Part shown: positions 29,878 through 39,973 of the stretch, piece after piece
Layout of the letters: every line of letters starts with the position of its first letter
Numbering within the stretch: the first letter of the stretch is position 1
Assembly: GCF_000272475.1 (NCBI RefSeq)
Contig: NZ_AKFJ01000004.1
Location: 33,104-97,103, forward strand
Direction: 5' to 3'
Origin: Novosphingobium sp. Rr 2-17
GTDB lineage: Bacteria > Pseudomonadota > Alphaproteobacteria > Sphingomonadales > Sphingomonadaceae
DNA length: 64,000 nucleotides
The notes under the pieces: model-generated
What the model saw: only the letters and a program-made list of their open reading frames with translations
What the model was told of the DNA's origin: nothing
Database searches by the model: none
Translations under genes and position numbers: made by a program

Positions 29878-30794
29878 GCTGGAAAGTAACCGCCCTTGCC
29901 CCTCGCCCGATTATCGAGGCAGCCCTCATCGCCCATGAAGACGCGTGGGATTGGGATAGCGAGATCATCGTGTCGGGCAGCGAGATCGCCGAGGACAAGC
30001 CAGACGACTGGCGCCTGGAAGCCTGGCTCGATCGCAAACCGACCCGCGCCGACAAGGCCGCGTTGACCCGGCTGTTTACCGGCAAGGCGCCGCCGTTTCA
30101 GATCGAGGAACTGCCTGAGACCGATTGGGTGACGCAGAGCCAGGCCGGGATCGAGCCAATCCGCGCAGGCCGCTTCTACATCCGCACGCCCGATTTTCCG
30201 GCCAGCGCCGAGCCGGGGGTGGTCGATTTCGTCATTCCCGCCAGCCAGGCGTTCGGCACCGGCCAGCATGCAACGACTGCCGGCTGCCTTGCCATGCTCA
30301 CCCACATGAAGGCGCAAGGGCTGGTCATCCGCAATTTCGCGGACATCGGCACCGGCACCGGCCTGCTCGCCTTCGCCGCCTTCGCCTTGTGGCCGCGCGC
30401 GCTAGGCACGGCGAGCGACATCGACGCGGTTTGCTATGACGTGGTGTACGACAACGCCCTGGCCAATGGCATAGCGATGGGCTCGGGCTTGGGCCAGCTC
30501 GCCATGACCGTGGCGGACGGCATGGAAAATCCGGTGCTGCAGGCCAATTCGCCGTACGATCTCATCATGGCCAACATCCTGGCTGGCCCGCTGGTCGAAC
30601 TCGCGCCGGACTTCGCGGACGCTTTAGTTCCGGGCGGGCACTTGCTGCTGGCGGGGCTGCTGGAAACGCAGGAGGCCGCCGTGCGCAAAGCCTGCCGCCG
30701 CGCCGGGCTTCGGCTGGCAGCACGGCAGGTGAATGGTGACTGGTCGATCCTGTGGCTACGCAAGCGCCACCGCTACGATGGCCGCGAGGCCTGA
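29874..30794 (+). CDS. prmA: Ribosomal protein L11 methyltransferase
   Basis: 306 residues from a GTG overlapping the beta-lactamase stop. The signature ASQAFGTGQHATTAGCL, the SAM-binding DIGTGTGLLAFAA and MANILAGPLVELAP are all typical of PrmA. It methylates lysines and the N-terminus of ribosomal protein L11. Translational coupling to a beta-lactamase gene is unusual. Confidence 0.94.
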   Translation: MSWKVTALAPRPIIEAALIAHEDAWDWDSEIIVSGSEIAEDKPDDWRLEAWLDRKPTRADKAALTRLFTGKAPPFQIEELPETDWVTQSQAGIEPIRAGRFYIRTPDFPASAEPGVVDFVIPASQAFGTGQHATTAGCLAMLTHMKAQGLVIRNFADIGTGTGLLAFAAFALWPRALGTASDIDAVCYDVVYDNALANGIAMGSGLGQLAMTVADGMENPVLQANSPYDLIMANILAGPLVELAPDFADALVPGGHLLLAGLLETQEAAVRKACRRAGLRLAARQVNGDWSILWLRKRHRYDGREA

Positions 30795-30820
30795 TCGTCC
30801 CGGGGATCGACGGGAGGGGG

Positions 30821-31120
30821 CTAAGCGCCTGAACGCTCCTGCCCTCGTATCAGATAGAGATCGAGGGCCCCGGGGCGGCGGTTACCCTGCTCCAGGGCGC
30901 GGATCTTGTCGTGGCCGATCGGTGAATCGAACGCGAAGCCGGCGCGGTCGCCCACGACCCAGCGCACTGCCCCACTGACCGGCTCGGCGCCATCGAGCGC
31001 GAAGGCGAACCGTTGGCCGCGCCTTACATCGTCCCGTTCGAACACAAGTTGGCAGCCATCCGACGAGACGTGCCTCGCCGTTGCCAAGGCATACGCTGTA
31101 CCTGTCGGCTTTTCGGTCAA
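30821..31120 (-). CDS. PilZ-like domain protein
   Basis: 99 residues with a beta-rich pattern (DGCQLVFERDDVRRGQRFAFALDG, VSGAVRWVVGDRAGFAFDSPI) typical of the second half of PilZ domains. The arginine motif that would bind c-di-GMP is not clear: the usual RxxxR is absent and the D/NxSxxG position reads ARHVSSDGCQL. It may be a non-binding PilZ variant. It is convergent with prmA. Confidence 0.6.
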   Translation of the reverse strand: MTEKPTGTAYALATARHVSSDGCQLVFERDDVRRGQRFAFALDGAEPVSGAVRWVVGDRAGFAFDSPIGHDKIRALEQGNRRPGALDLYLIRGQERSGA

Positions 31121-31359
31121 TTGCCGTATCCTTCATGGTCCCCGCAAGGGATGCGCCGCGAGAATCGCCTACGTAATAAAGGTAAATGAGGCGTAAACCT
31201 TTCGGCCGCTTTTGGGCTGGCGCAGCAATTGATACGAGATGACTTAAAACGCGGCGGAATGGGACTACTGTTAACTATTTCAAGGAATTTGAAATTAAGG
31301 ATTTTCGGTAAAAGTCCGAAGTCTTCGGGGGAATTGGTTCAACCATCGCGAGGTCCGCC

Positions 31360-31668
31360 ATGTCTTCCAGCGAATTGACCAGGGAAAAGCCCCTGGCCCA
31401 GCCTGCAGACCCAAAAGATCAAGCGCGCAGCCATAGCACGCTCCCACCTGCCAACACGTCTCGGTGGGTCGTAAGCCGCAAGGCCGAAGTGGTGGCCGCG
31501 ATCGATGAGGGGCTGTTGACGATCGCGCAGGCGTGTGAGCGATACAGCCTGACACTGGAGGAACTTGCCTCGTGGCAGCGCGCGGTCGAGCGTGAAGGCA
31601 TTGCCGGGCTACGCGCCACCCGTGTGCAGCACTACCGGCAACTCCACGAACGCCAATCCAAGCGTTGA
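31360..31668 (+). CDS. sciP: CtrA inhibitor SciP (DUF1153)
   Basis: 102 residues. The core RWVVSRKAEVVAAIDEGLLTIAQACERYSLTLEELASWQRAVEREGIAGLRATRVQHYR matches the helix-turn-helix DUF1153/SciP family well. In Caulobacter SciP blocks CtrA-dependent transcription by binding DNA and CtrA. The N-terminal 35 residues are variable. It is convergent with ligA and upstream of no other gene. Together with cckA it places two CtrA-network genes in this window. Confidence 0.92.
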   Translation: MSSSELTREKPLAQPADPKDQARSHSTLPPANTSRWVVSRKAEVVAAIDEGLLTIAQACERYSLTLEELASWQRAVEREGIAGLRATRVQHYRQLHERQSKR

Positions 31669-31669
31669 T

Positions 31670-33916
<2,247 letters not shown>

Positions 33917-34041
33917 TCATCGGTCACTCAAGTCTCGCTGATTTACGGTACCCAGGTGCGGGCGATGAGCTTTTCGCTACCTCGCAGCCAAGACGCCCGT
34001 TCACCGCACAACCGGTACGGATTATGGCAGGACATGCGTCG

Positions 34042-34785
34042 TCACATCGCCATCATCCAGATTGCCATCGCGATCATCATCACATTTTCGGTCAGCGAGA
34101 CGAAGCCCAGCGGCACCTTGGTAGCGCCGCCGACGCAGGCGCACTTGATGTCGCGTTTGTCGATATAGACCGCCTTGAACACGGACACCGCACCGGTCGT
34201 GCCGATGAAGAGGGCAATCGGCACCGACAGCCAGGTGAGATGGTTCGACACCATCAACACCCCGGCCAAGCCCTCCGCGAACGGATAGAGATAGGCATAA
34301 GGAACCCAGCGCCTGGCCAGCAGGTCGTAGCCCAGGAACATGCTGGAGAAGCTCTCGACGTCCTGGAGCTTGAGGAGTGCGAGCACACACATGCTAAAGG
34401 CGATGAACCATTCCCCGGCCCGCACCGTTAGCGGCGTGCCGAACACCGCCCAGGACGCCGCCAGTGCCATCAACGCAGTCATCGCGAACACCGCAACCAC
34501 AGGTGTGTAGCTGGTCGCGCCGGGATCGTTGACGGCCTTGCCGAAGAAGCGGCGCAGATCGTCATAGCCGCCGACCCGCTTGCCTTCGATGAAGGTCTGC
34601 GGGGTGGTCTTGACGCCATGTGCGACCTTGAACGCATCGGTCTCCTCGCGCGTCGTCAGCCACCGATCCTCGACCACATAGCCGTGGCTTTCGAGCAGAT
34701 ACTTTGCCTTGATACCGTACGGACAGACATGTGTCGGCATCACCATACGGTGGATCGTGGCATGCTTGCGCGGGGTAATCGTCAT
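34042..34785 (-). CDS. Glutaredoxin-MauE/DoxX membrane fusion protein
   Basis: 247 residues. Residues 14-85 form a glutaredoxin-like domain: C21-PYG-24 (a single-Cys active site rather than CPYC), TTPQTF with the cis-Pro and GGYDDLRRF. Residues 95-247 contain four membrane helices similar to the MauE/DoxX family, with a conserved-looking C215-A-C217 before VGGATKVPLGFVS. The C-terminus is Met-rich (MMIAMAIWMMAM). It is transcribed from a MerR-type promoter divergent from the regulator gene, so its expression probably responds to metal or thiol stress. The biochemical role is not established. Confidence 0.8.
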   Translation of the reverse strand: MTITPRKHATIHRMVMPTHVCPYGIKAKYLLESHGYVVEDRWLTTREETDAFKVAHGVKTTPQTFIEGKRVGGYDDLRRFFGKAVNDPGATSYTPVVAVFAMTALMALAASWAVFGTPLTVRAGEWFIAFSMCVLALLKLQDVESFSSMFLGYDLLARRWVPYAYLYPFAEGLAGVLMVSNHLTWLSVPIALFIGTTGAVSVFKAVYIDKRDIKCACVGGATKVPLGFVSLTENVMMIAMAIWMMAM

Positions 34786-34818
34786 GTCCGGGTCCTCGAC
34801 GTATCGTCAGTCCCGCCT

Positions 34819-34849
34819 ATATAGGTTCCGTACTATAGTACGGAGTCAA
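34819..34849 (-). promoter_or_regulatory. MerR-type promoter/operator with 19-bp spacer
   Basis: Read on minus, TTGACT (34849-34844) and CTATAT (34824-34819) are separated by 19 bases. The spacer contains CCGTAC-TATA-GTACGG, the dyad found in mercury mer operators. Over-long 19-bp spacers with this dyad are the hallmark of MerR-activated promoters. It drives the glutaredoxin-MauE gene. The -35 lies only 4 bases from the merR-like start codon. Confidence 0.9.
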
Positions 34850-34852
34850 GAC

Positions 34853-35239
34853 ATGAATGCGCTCACCATTTCCAAGCTCGCGAAGCAGGGGGACGTCGGC
34901 GTCGAGACGGTGCGTTATTATCAGCGCCGCGGCCTGCTCAACGAGCCATCACGCGCAGCGGGCATCCGGCACTATGGCGACGAGGACGTTCGTCGCTTGC
35001 GCTTCATCCGCGCTGCGCAAGCCGCCGGGTTCACCCTGGAAGAGATCAGCGTGTTGCTCAATCTCGATGCCGTCGATGACCGCAAGCAGGCCCGCGAGAT
35101 GGCCGAGACGAGGATTGCGATCCTCGACGTCAAAATTGCGGAAATGCAGGCAGCGCGGGCCGCACTGTCGCGGCTGGCGATGGATTGTGAGAAATCGAAA
35201 GCGCAAGCCTGCCCGATCATCAGTGCGTTCGAGCTATAA
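34853..35239 (+). CDS. MerR family transcriptional regulator (mercury-type branch)
   Basis: 128 residues. The winged helix-turn-helix is LTISKLAKQGDVGVETVRYYQRRGLL, followed by a coiled-coil dimerisation helix. C112 and C120 near the end (DCEKSKAQACPII) align with the C117/C126 metal-ligand pair of MerR but are one residue closer together. The position of the essential first ligand C82 (GTHCEE in mercury MerR) reads DDRKQA, so a canonical Hg site is not complete. It is preceded by a GGAG ribosome binding site. It shares its operator with the divergent glutaredoxin-MauE gene. Confidence 0.9.
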   Translation: MNALTISKLAKQGDVGVETVRYYQRRGLLNEPSRAAGIRHYGDEDVRRLRFIRAAQAAGFTLEEISVLLNLDAVDDRKQAREMAETRIAILDVKIAEMQAARAALSRLAMDCEKSKAQACPIISAFEL

Positions 35240-35494
35240 AAATACTCCACACGGCCCAAGGGCATGCAGGATTGTCAGCGCAAATTGGATGATCCGGGCT
35301 GTTTCCGGCCTCGACCCCTTGTTGCCGTCCAAAGCTTCGCACTGCGCTTCGCGAGCTTGGCCACCTTTGCAACCCGAACATACGGTCTTTGAGGAGGCAA
35401 GCTCGGGACAGTGGTCACTCAAACTGGACGAGGAAGCCGTTTTGCCATTCAAAGCCAGCGTATCGTGACCTCGAGGAACTCCAGTCCCTGCGCC
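35240..35494. other. Intergenic region with no gene seen
   Basis: About 255 bases after the MerR-type gene, before a convergent outer-membrane-protein gene. Short frames here lack family similarity or codon bias. It may include decayed remains of the accessory module, but nothing specific is recognised. Confidence 0.4.
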
Positions 35495-36181
35495 TTAGAA
35501 GGAGAACTGTGCGAAAATCCGGGGGCCTGATCCGGCCCCATCGCCGCACAGCCGCTGAAGCCAAGCGAGCCCGAGCTCGACCGGGTTCCCGCCAATCGGC
35601 ACCTCGGCGGACAAGCTCGGCCCCGCATAATGCCGCCCCTGGGGCGCCAACTCGGTTGCGCCAGCCAGCCGTTTGAGCTGTCCCGATACCTCGACCCCCA
35701 GCCACGTCTCGCCAGCCAGCGATCGCTGGACGGAAGCGGCATAGGCAAGGCTCGTCCCATCGGAACCGTCTTCGCGAGCGTTGCGCAGGATCAGATTGCC
35801 CTGCAACCACCAGTCGGCAGCCCGCCGCTCGACTATCACGCGGGCGTCGACACCCTCGAAAGCGCCGTCGCGTCCGAGAGACGCTTGCAACTCAAGGCCC
35901 AGCCCGACCGGGTGTTGGTCTGGATCAATCGCGCGGTACAGCAGAAGGGGGCCAAAGGAATCGAACAGCAGGCGGTCGCGCGGCCCTTGGAACTCAGCCT
36001 CGGCGCCCAGCATCAGCCGACCGGACAGGCCCACCAGCAGCTGCGCGCTCTGATTGCCCGCACCGCCGAAGGCACCATAGTATTCGGCCTGCCATTCACC
36101 ACTGCCGGGCTCAATTTGCTCGATCTGCTCGGGCCCCTCCTGCGCCTCTTGCGCCAGGCCGGGGCTCGCCGCAGCCAACAT
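35495..36181 (-). CDS. Putative outer-membrane beta-barrel protein
   Basis: At least 228 residues. Translation from the ATG at 36181 gives LAAASPGLAQE, which looks like the end of a signal peptide; the open frame extends upstream (ARAPLAGAWIALSAM), so the true start may be a rare codon such as CTG at 36211. The mature part alternates polar and hydrophobic residues in beta-strand fashion and ends in FAQFSF, with the terminal Phe typical of outer-membrane barrels. No specific family was recognised. Confidence 0.65.
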   Translation of the reverse strand: MLAAASPGLAQEAQEGPEQIEQIEPGSGEWQAEYYGAFGGAGNQSAQLLVGLSGRLMLGAEAEFQGPRDRLLFDSFGPLLLYRAIDPDQHPVGLGLELQASLGRDGAFEGVDARVIVERRAADWWLQGNLILRNAREDGSDGTSLAYAASVQRSLAGETWLGVEVSGQLKRLAGATELAPQGRHYAGPSLSAEVPIGGNPVELGLAWLQRLCGDGAGSGPRIFAQFSF

Positions 36182-36225
36182 CGCAGAAAGCGCTATCCAC
36201 GCCCCCGCCAGCGGAGCGCGCGCGA

Positions 36226-37806
36226 TTATCGTGCGCTCCGCTTCAACAATTCAGCGCGATCGTCGTAGCTGCGAACCATGCCCGCCGCCTCAATGGCAGC
36301 GACGGGCCGCCCGAACAGAAAACCTTGTGCGTGCTCGCATCCAAGCTCCCTCAGCGCATCTGCAACCTCGGCCGACTCGACCCCTTCCGCGGTCACAGGC
36401 ATACCCAGCGCCTTGCCTAATCCCGCTACGGCGCTGACAATCTTGCGGCTCTCTGCGGTATTCATCGATTCCACGAAGGAGCTGTCGATCTTCAGGTAGT
36501 CGAACTTTAGTTCGCGCAAGTGCGAAAAGCTGGAGTACCCTTTGCCGAAATCATCCAGCGCGACGCGGATTCCAACATTCTGCAACGACGCGAGAACTAT
36601 GGCGGCGTGCTGAATATCGTCAGTGATCGCGTTCTCGCTTACCTCGACAATCAGCCGCTGAGGGTTGAAGCCCGTCTCTTGCAGGATCGCGAGGAACTTG
36701 GCCGCAAGCCAGCTATCCTTGAGTTGAACCGGAGAGATGTTGATCGATAGCGTTGTGTCCCAATGCCAGTCACTCGCGGCGATGCAGCCCTGCCGCAAGA
36801 TGCGTTGCGACAACGCGTCGATCAGCCCCAAATCCTCGGCGATCGGGATGAACTCGTCTGGAGGAATGGTACCGCGCGTCGGGTGGTGCCACCGCGCAAG
36901 CGCCTCAAACCCGATAATTCGATCGTCGCAGAGCGCGATCACCGGCTGAAAATAGGGCGTTATGTCGCCAGTCGTGATGGCTTCGCGCAATTCGGCTTCG
37001 AGCATTGCGCGCGCGCGCAGACGCTGGTCCATGTCAGCGTGGAAGAAGCGGTGGGTGCCCTTACCCGCCCGCTTGCCATCGTACATCGCGACGTCCGCCA
37101 CCCGCAGCAGGTCGTCGCCAAGCGTCGCGTCGACCGGCGCGCGCGCGATGCCAACCGTTGCGCCCAATTCGAGTAAGCGCCCGCCAACCTCATAGGGCGC
37201 GCTTAATGCGCGGATGACCTGGATCGCGGTCCGCGACGGCGCGTCGGTGCCCGGCTCCTGCAGCATCGCCAGTACGAACTCGTCCCCGCCCACCCGTGCT
37301 ACCAGCCCTCGCGCGCCCACGACACGCTGCAGCCGAGACGCGACCTTCACCAGCACCGCATCTCCGGTATCGTGCCCATACACATCGTTGATCGGTTTGA
37401 AGTGGTCGAGATCGATCACGAACACCACGCATTGGCTCGTCGAACTGCGGGCCTCCTCAAGCAGCGCCGGAAGCTCATCTTGCAGCACCCGGCGGTTGGC
37501 CAGGCCGGTAAGCGGGTCATGCCGGGCCAACGACAGCGCGTGCGCCTCTGCTATCTCTCGCTCACGTATTTCACGCGCGAGGTCGGCCGCGCGGCGGATC
37601 GCCAGCACTAGCGCACCGATTCCGCCGAAGAACAACACACAGAAATATTCGTCTAGTTGCCAGTTCTCATGTTTTACAAAAAAATTAACGATGCGTTCAA
37701 AGGCATTGATACTATTGAACAAGATTGAGAGCGCAATGGCTGCACCGATGCAGACCGCCAGTTCAACCGGCAGGATAAGCTTACCTTGTCCGATACACCT
37801 TTTCAC
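36226..37806 (-). CDS. Membrane GGDEF-EAL protein (c-di-GMP turnover)
   Basis: 526 residues from a GTG with an AGGA ribosome site upstream. Two N-terminal membrane helices (about 11-31 and 54-70) precede a GGDEF domain (GGDEF at 173-177; no RxxD I-site directly before it). An EAL domain follows with GFEALARW, NISPVQL, EVSEN, DDFGKGYSS, KIDSSF and EGVES, so both catalytic sites look intact. The net direction of c-di-GMP turnover cannot be told from sequence. It is divergent from the histidine kinase gene across a 588-base gap. Confidence 0.93.
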   Translation of the reverse strand: MKRCIGQGKLILPVELAVCIGAAIALSILFNSINAFERIVNFFVKHENWQLDEYFCVLFFGGIGALVLAIRRAADLAREIREREIAEAHALSLARHDPLTGLANRRVLQDELPALLEEARSSTSQCVVFVIDLDHFKPINDVYGHDTGDAVLVKVASRLQRVVGARGLVARVGGDEFVLAMLQEPGTDAPSRTAIQVIRALSAPYEVGGRLLELGATVGIARAPVDATLGDDLLRVADVAMYDGKRAGKGTHRFFHADMDQRLRARAMLEAELREAITTGDITPYFQPVIALCDDRIIGFEALARWHHPTRGTIPPDEFIPIAEDLGLIDALSQRILRQGCIAASDWHWDTTLSINISPVQLKDSWLAAKFLAILQETGFNPQRLIVEVSENAITDDIQHAAIVLASLQNVGIRVALDDFGKGYSSFSHLRELKFDYLKIDSSFVESMNTAESRKIVSAVAGLGKALGMPVTAEGVESAEVADALRELGCEHAQGFLFGRPVAAIEAAGMVRSYDDRAELLKRSAR

Positions 37807-38394
37807 TGGAATTCCTAGGACCCGAAGACTTTACTATTGCTCGCGTTATTAGGAAATCGCCAATGGAAAAGTACTGGCGGCCCCAAACTTTTCACCCAAA
37901 TCGTGCGCTTGCCGTAGCGGCTTGGCGGTTCAGTCTATTGCAGGTGACCTGTGCCGTTTCCGACGTTTCGCCGACGCCCGGATATGGGTAATCCTCATTA
38001 TAGGTGAGTCCGATGGAACGCAGCGCGATTTGAACGACCGGTTTCGGGATCGTGTGCGGATCGACCGATCGAACGACCGGCTCGGGCTGAGACCGGAACG
38101 GCGCAAATTGGCGCTTTCGGAGTGGTTAGCTGCCGTTGCGCAGATCGAACTCTGCAGTGAACCGGCGCCCGCGAACGGGGCAACTGTGGCTATGCGATGC
38201 GGGAATTCTCCATCGAGTAATGCCAATTGGGTTATTATTATTCGTTGCTCGCACGTGGAATTGATACACTGAGAGTTTTGAACTGTGATAAGCGCAAATA
38301 ATATCGGCAACGATGGCTTCCGCGCTGCATCTGAAATTATCTATCCAGGCATGGTTTTCGCCCCGAAACCCTCTGGTTTCCGAAGGCTTCGGCC
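37807..38394. other. Large divergent intergenic region
   Basis: 588 bases between the GGDEF-EAL gene and the histidine kinase gene. It carries the control regions of both. It includes GAACGACCGG repeats near 38032 and 38072 and AT-rich stretches near 37840-37870 and 38220-38310. No open frame here shows family features, and no SOS or EcfG consensus was found. Confidence 0.5.
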
Positions 38395-39426
38395 ATGGAA
38401 TTTTTTACGCCTGTCCCGTCCGAATCTGCTCACAGCCTTGGATCGGCTATCGTTCAGTCGTCGATCACGCCCCTCCTTCTTCTGAACGACCAGCTTATCG
38501 TTCAAGCCGCCAGCGACACATTCTGTTCGACGTTCGGTCTGCACGCCAACGCCGTGGTTGGGAATGACATGTTTATGCTCGGTGGCGGCGAGTGGGATAT
38601 ATTGCAGTTGCGCTCGTTGTTGATGGCCACGCTTTCCGGCGATGCGGCAATCGATGCCTATGAGTTAGTGCTTCGGCGCCGCACGGGCGACCTGCATCTT
38701 GTCCTCAGCGCACGCCTCCTCGACTATGCAGGCGATGAGACGCGCCTCATTCTGTCCGTGACAGACGCCACGGCGATCCGGCTGTCCGAGCAGCAAAACA
38801 GCGACCTGATCCGCGAGAAAATGGTTTTGCTGCAGGAACTCCAGCATCGCGTCGCCAACAGCCTTCAGATAATTGCCAGCGTCTTGATGCAGAGCGCCCG
38901 ACGCGTCCAGTCCGATGAGGCACGCACTCATCTTAACAATGCCCATCACCGCGTGATGTCTATCGCCACGCTGCAAAAGCAGTTGGCAACGAGATCGGAT
39001 GCGGATGTGGCGCTACGACCTTATTTCGTCGACTTATGCGCCAGCATCGGCGCCTCCATGATCTCGGACCCCGCCCACCTCACGATCAAAACGGCGATCG
39101 ACGAGGCCACGACGACGGCGGACGTGTCCGTCAGTCTCGGCCTTATCGTGACCGAACTCGTCATCAACGCGCTCAAACATGCCTTCCCCGATAAGGGGCA
39201 TAACGGCCTGATCACCGTTAGCTATGTGACTGAGGGGAATGGATGGACACTCAGTGTCGGCGACAATGGCGTCGGTATGCCAGGCGGGGAAGCAAAGTCG
39301 GAGCCGGGTCTGGGTACGGGGATCGTCGAGGCACTTTCCAAGCAGCTCGGAGCAGAGGTTGAAATACAAAATTCCCAACCGGGGACAATGGTTTCGATTG
39401 TTCAGCGTGGGCAGCCGGCACTATAA
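38395..39426 (+). CDS. HRXXN (HisKA_2) sensor histidine kinase
   Basis: 343 residues, cytoplasmic. An N-terminal PAS-like sensory domain (about 15-130) is followed by the kinase core. The phosphoacceptor is H151 in LLQELQHRVANSLQ, the HRXXN motif of the HisKA_2/HWE-like group used in the alphaproteobacterial general stress response. The ATP domain includes ELVINALKHAF (N box) and DNGVGMPGG (G1), and GTGIVEALSKQLGAEV. It is followed 47 bases later by a single-domain response regulator. Confidence 0.92.
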   Translation: MEFFTPVPSESAHSLGSAIVQSSITPLLLLNDQLIVQAASDTFCSTFGLHANAVVGNDMFMLGGGEWDILQLRSLLMATLSGDAAIDAYELVLRRRTGDLHLVLSARLLDYAGDETRLILSVTDATAIRLSEQQNSDLIREKMVLLQELQHRVANSLQIIASVLMQSARRVQSDEARTHLNNAHHRVMSIATLQKQLATRSDADVALRPYFVDLCASIGASMISDPAHLTIKTAIDEATTTADVSVSLGLIVTELVINALKHAFPDKGHNGLITVSYVTEGNGWTLSVGDNGVGMPGGEAKSEPGLGTGIVEALSKQLGAEVEIQNSQPGTMVSIVQRGQPAL

Positions 39427-39473
39427 TCCTTGTCGGCCATCGAAGCGCCAGCATCCACTAGAAGCAGGAATAT

Positions 39474-39860
39474 ATGATGACTGAGCCGGAAGCTCCGCTC
39501 CTGCTGTACGTGGAGGACGAGATCTTGATCCAGGACATGCTCGTGTCAGCGCTTGAGGAGGCGGGTTTCCGCCTGCTCGTGGCTGATGACGGCACCCAAG
39601 CTCTGAAGTTGCTAGCCGAAGAACATGGGCATCTGCATGGGATCATCACCGATATAAATCTTGGCGATGGTCCAGAGGGCTGGGATGTCGCACGAACGGC
39701 GCGCGAGCTTATAAACAGTTTGCCGATTGTCTATGTGAGCGGCGCCAGTGAGCATGAATGGTATTCAAAAGGCGTGCCGAACAGCATCATGGTCGCCAAA
39801 CCCTTTGTGCCCGCCCAGGTTGTGGTCGCCATCTCGTCGCTGTTGACCGTGGCCGGCTAG
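39474..39860 (+). CDS. Single-domain response regulator
   Basis: 128 residues, receiver domain only. Acidic E14-D15, phosphoacceptor D60 in IITDINLGDG, S89 in VYVSGAS and K109 in MVAKPFVPAQ complete the active site. No output domain is present. The FATGUY segment that marks stress-network single-domain regulators is replaced by VYVSGASEHE. It is probably co-transcribed with the preceding kinase and is its likely partner. Confidence 0.92.
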   Translation: MMTEPEAPLLLYVEDEILIQDMLVSALEEAGFRLLVADDGTQALKLLAEEHGHLHGIITDINLGDGPEGWDVARTARELINSLPIVYVSGASEHEWYSKGVPNSIMVAKPFVPAQVVVAISSLLTVAG

Positions 39861-39973
39861 GCAAAGGCGAGGGAGGACGACCCTGAGCGCGCTCAATTGC
39901 CCCAATGAGGGGTGGCCTCAAGAATGAACGGATGGCTGGCTTCGGGATTGAAAAGCTGCCCCCTACCCAGCCG

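Noticed and set aside
34042..35239. A complete mercury-resistance operon
   Set aside because: Only a regulator and one membrane fusion protein are present; no MerT, MerP, MerC or MerA sequence was found on either side.
37922..38310. Overlapping short frames on both strands in the GGDEF-kinase gap
   Set aside because: No ribosome sites, no recognisable domain and atypical composition; treated as regulatory DNA.
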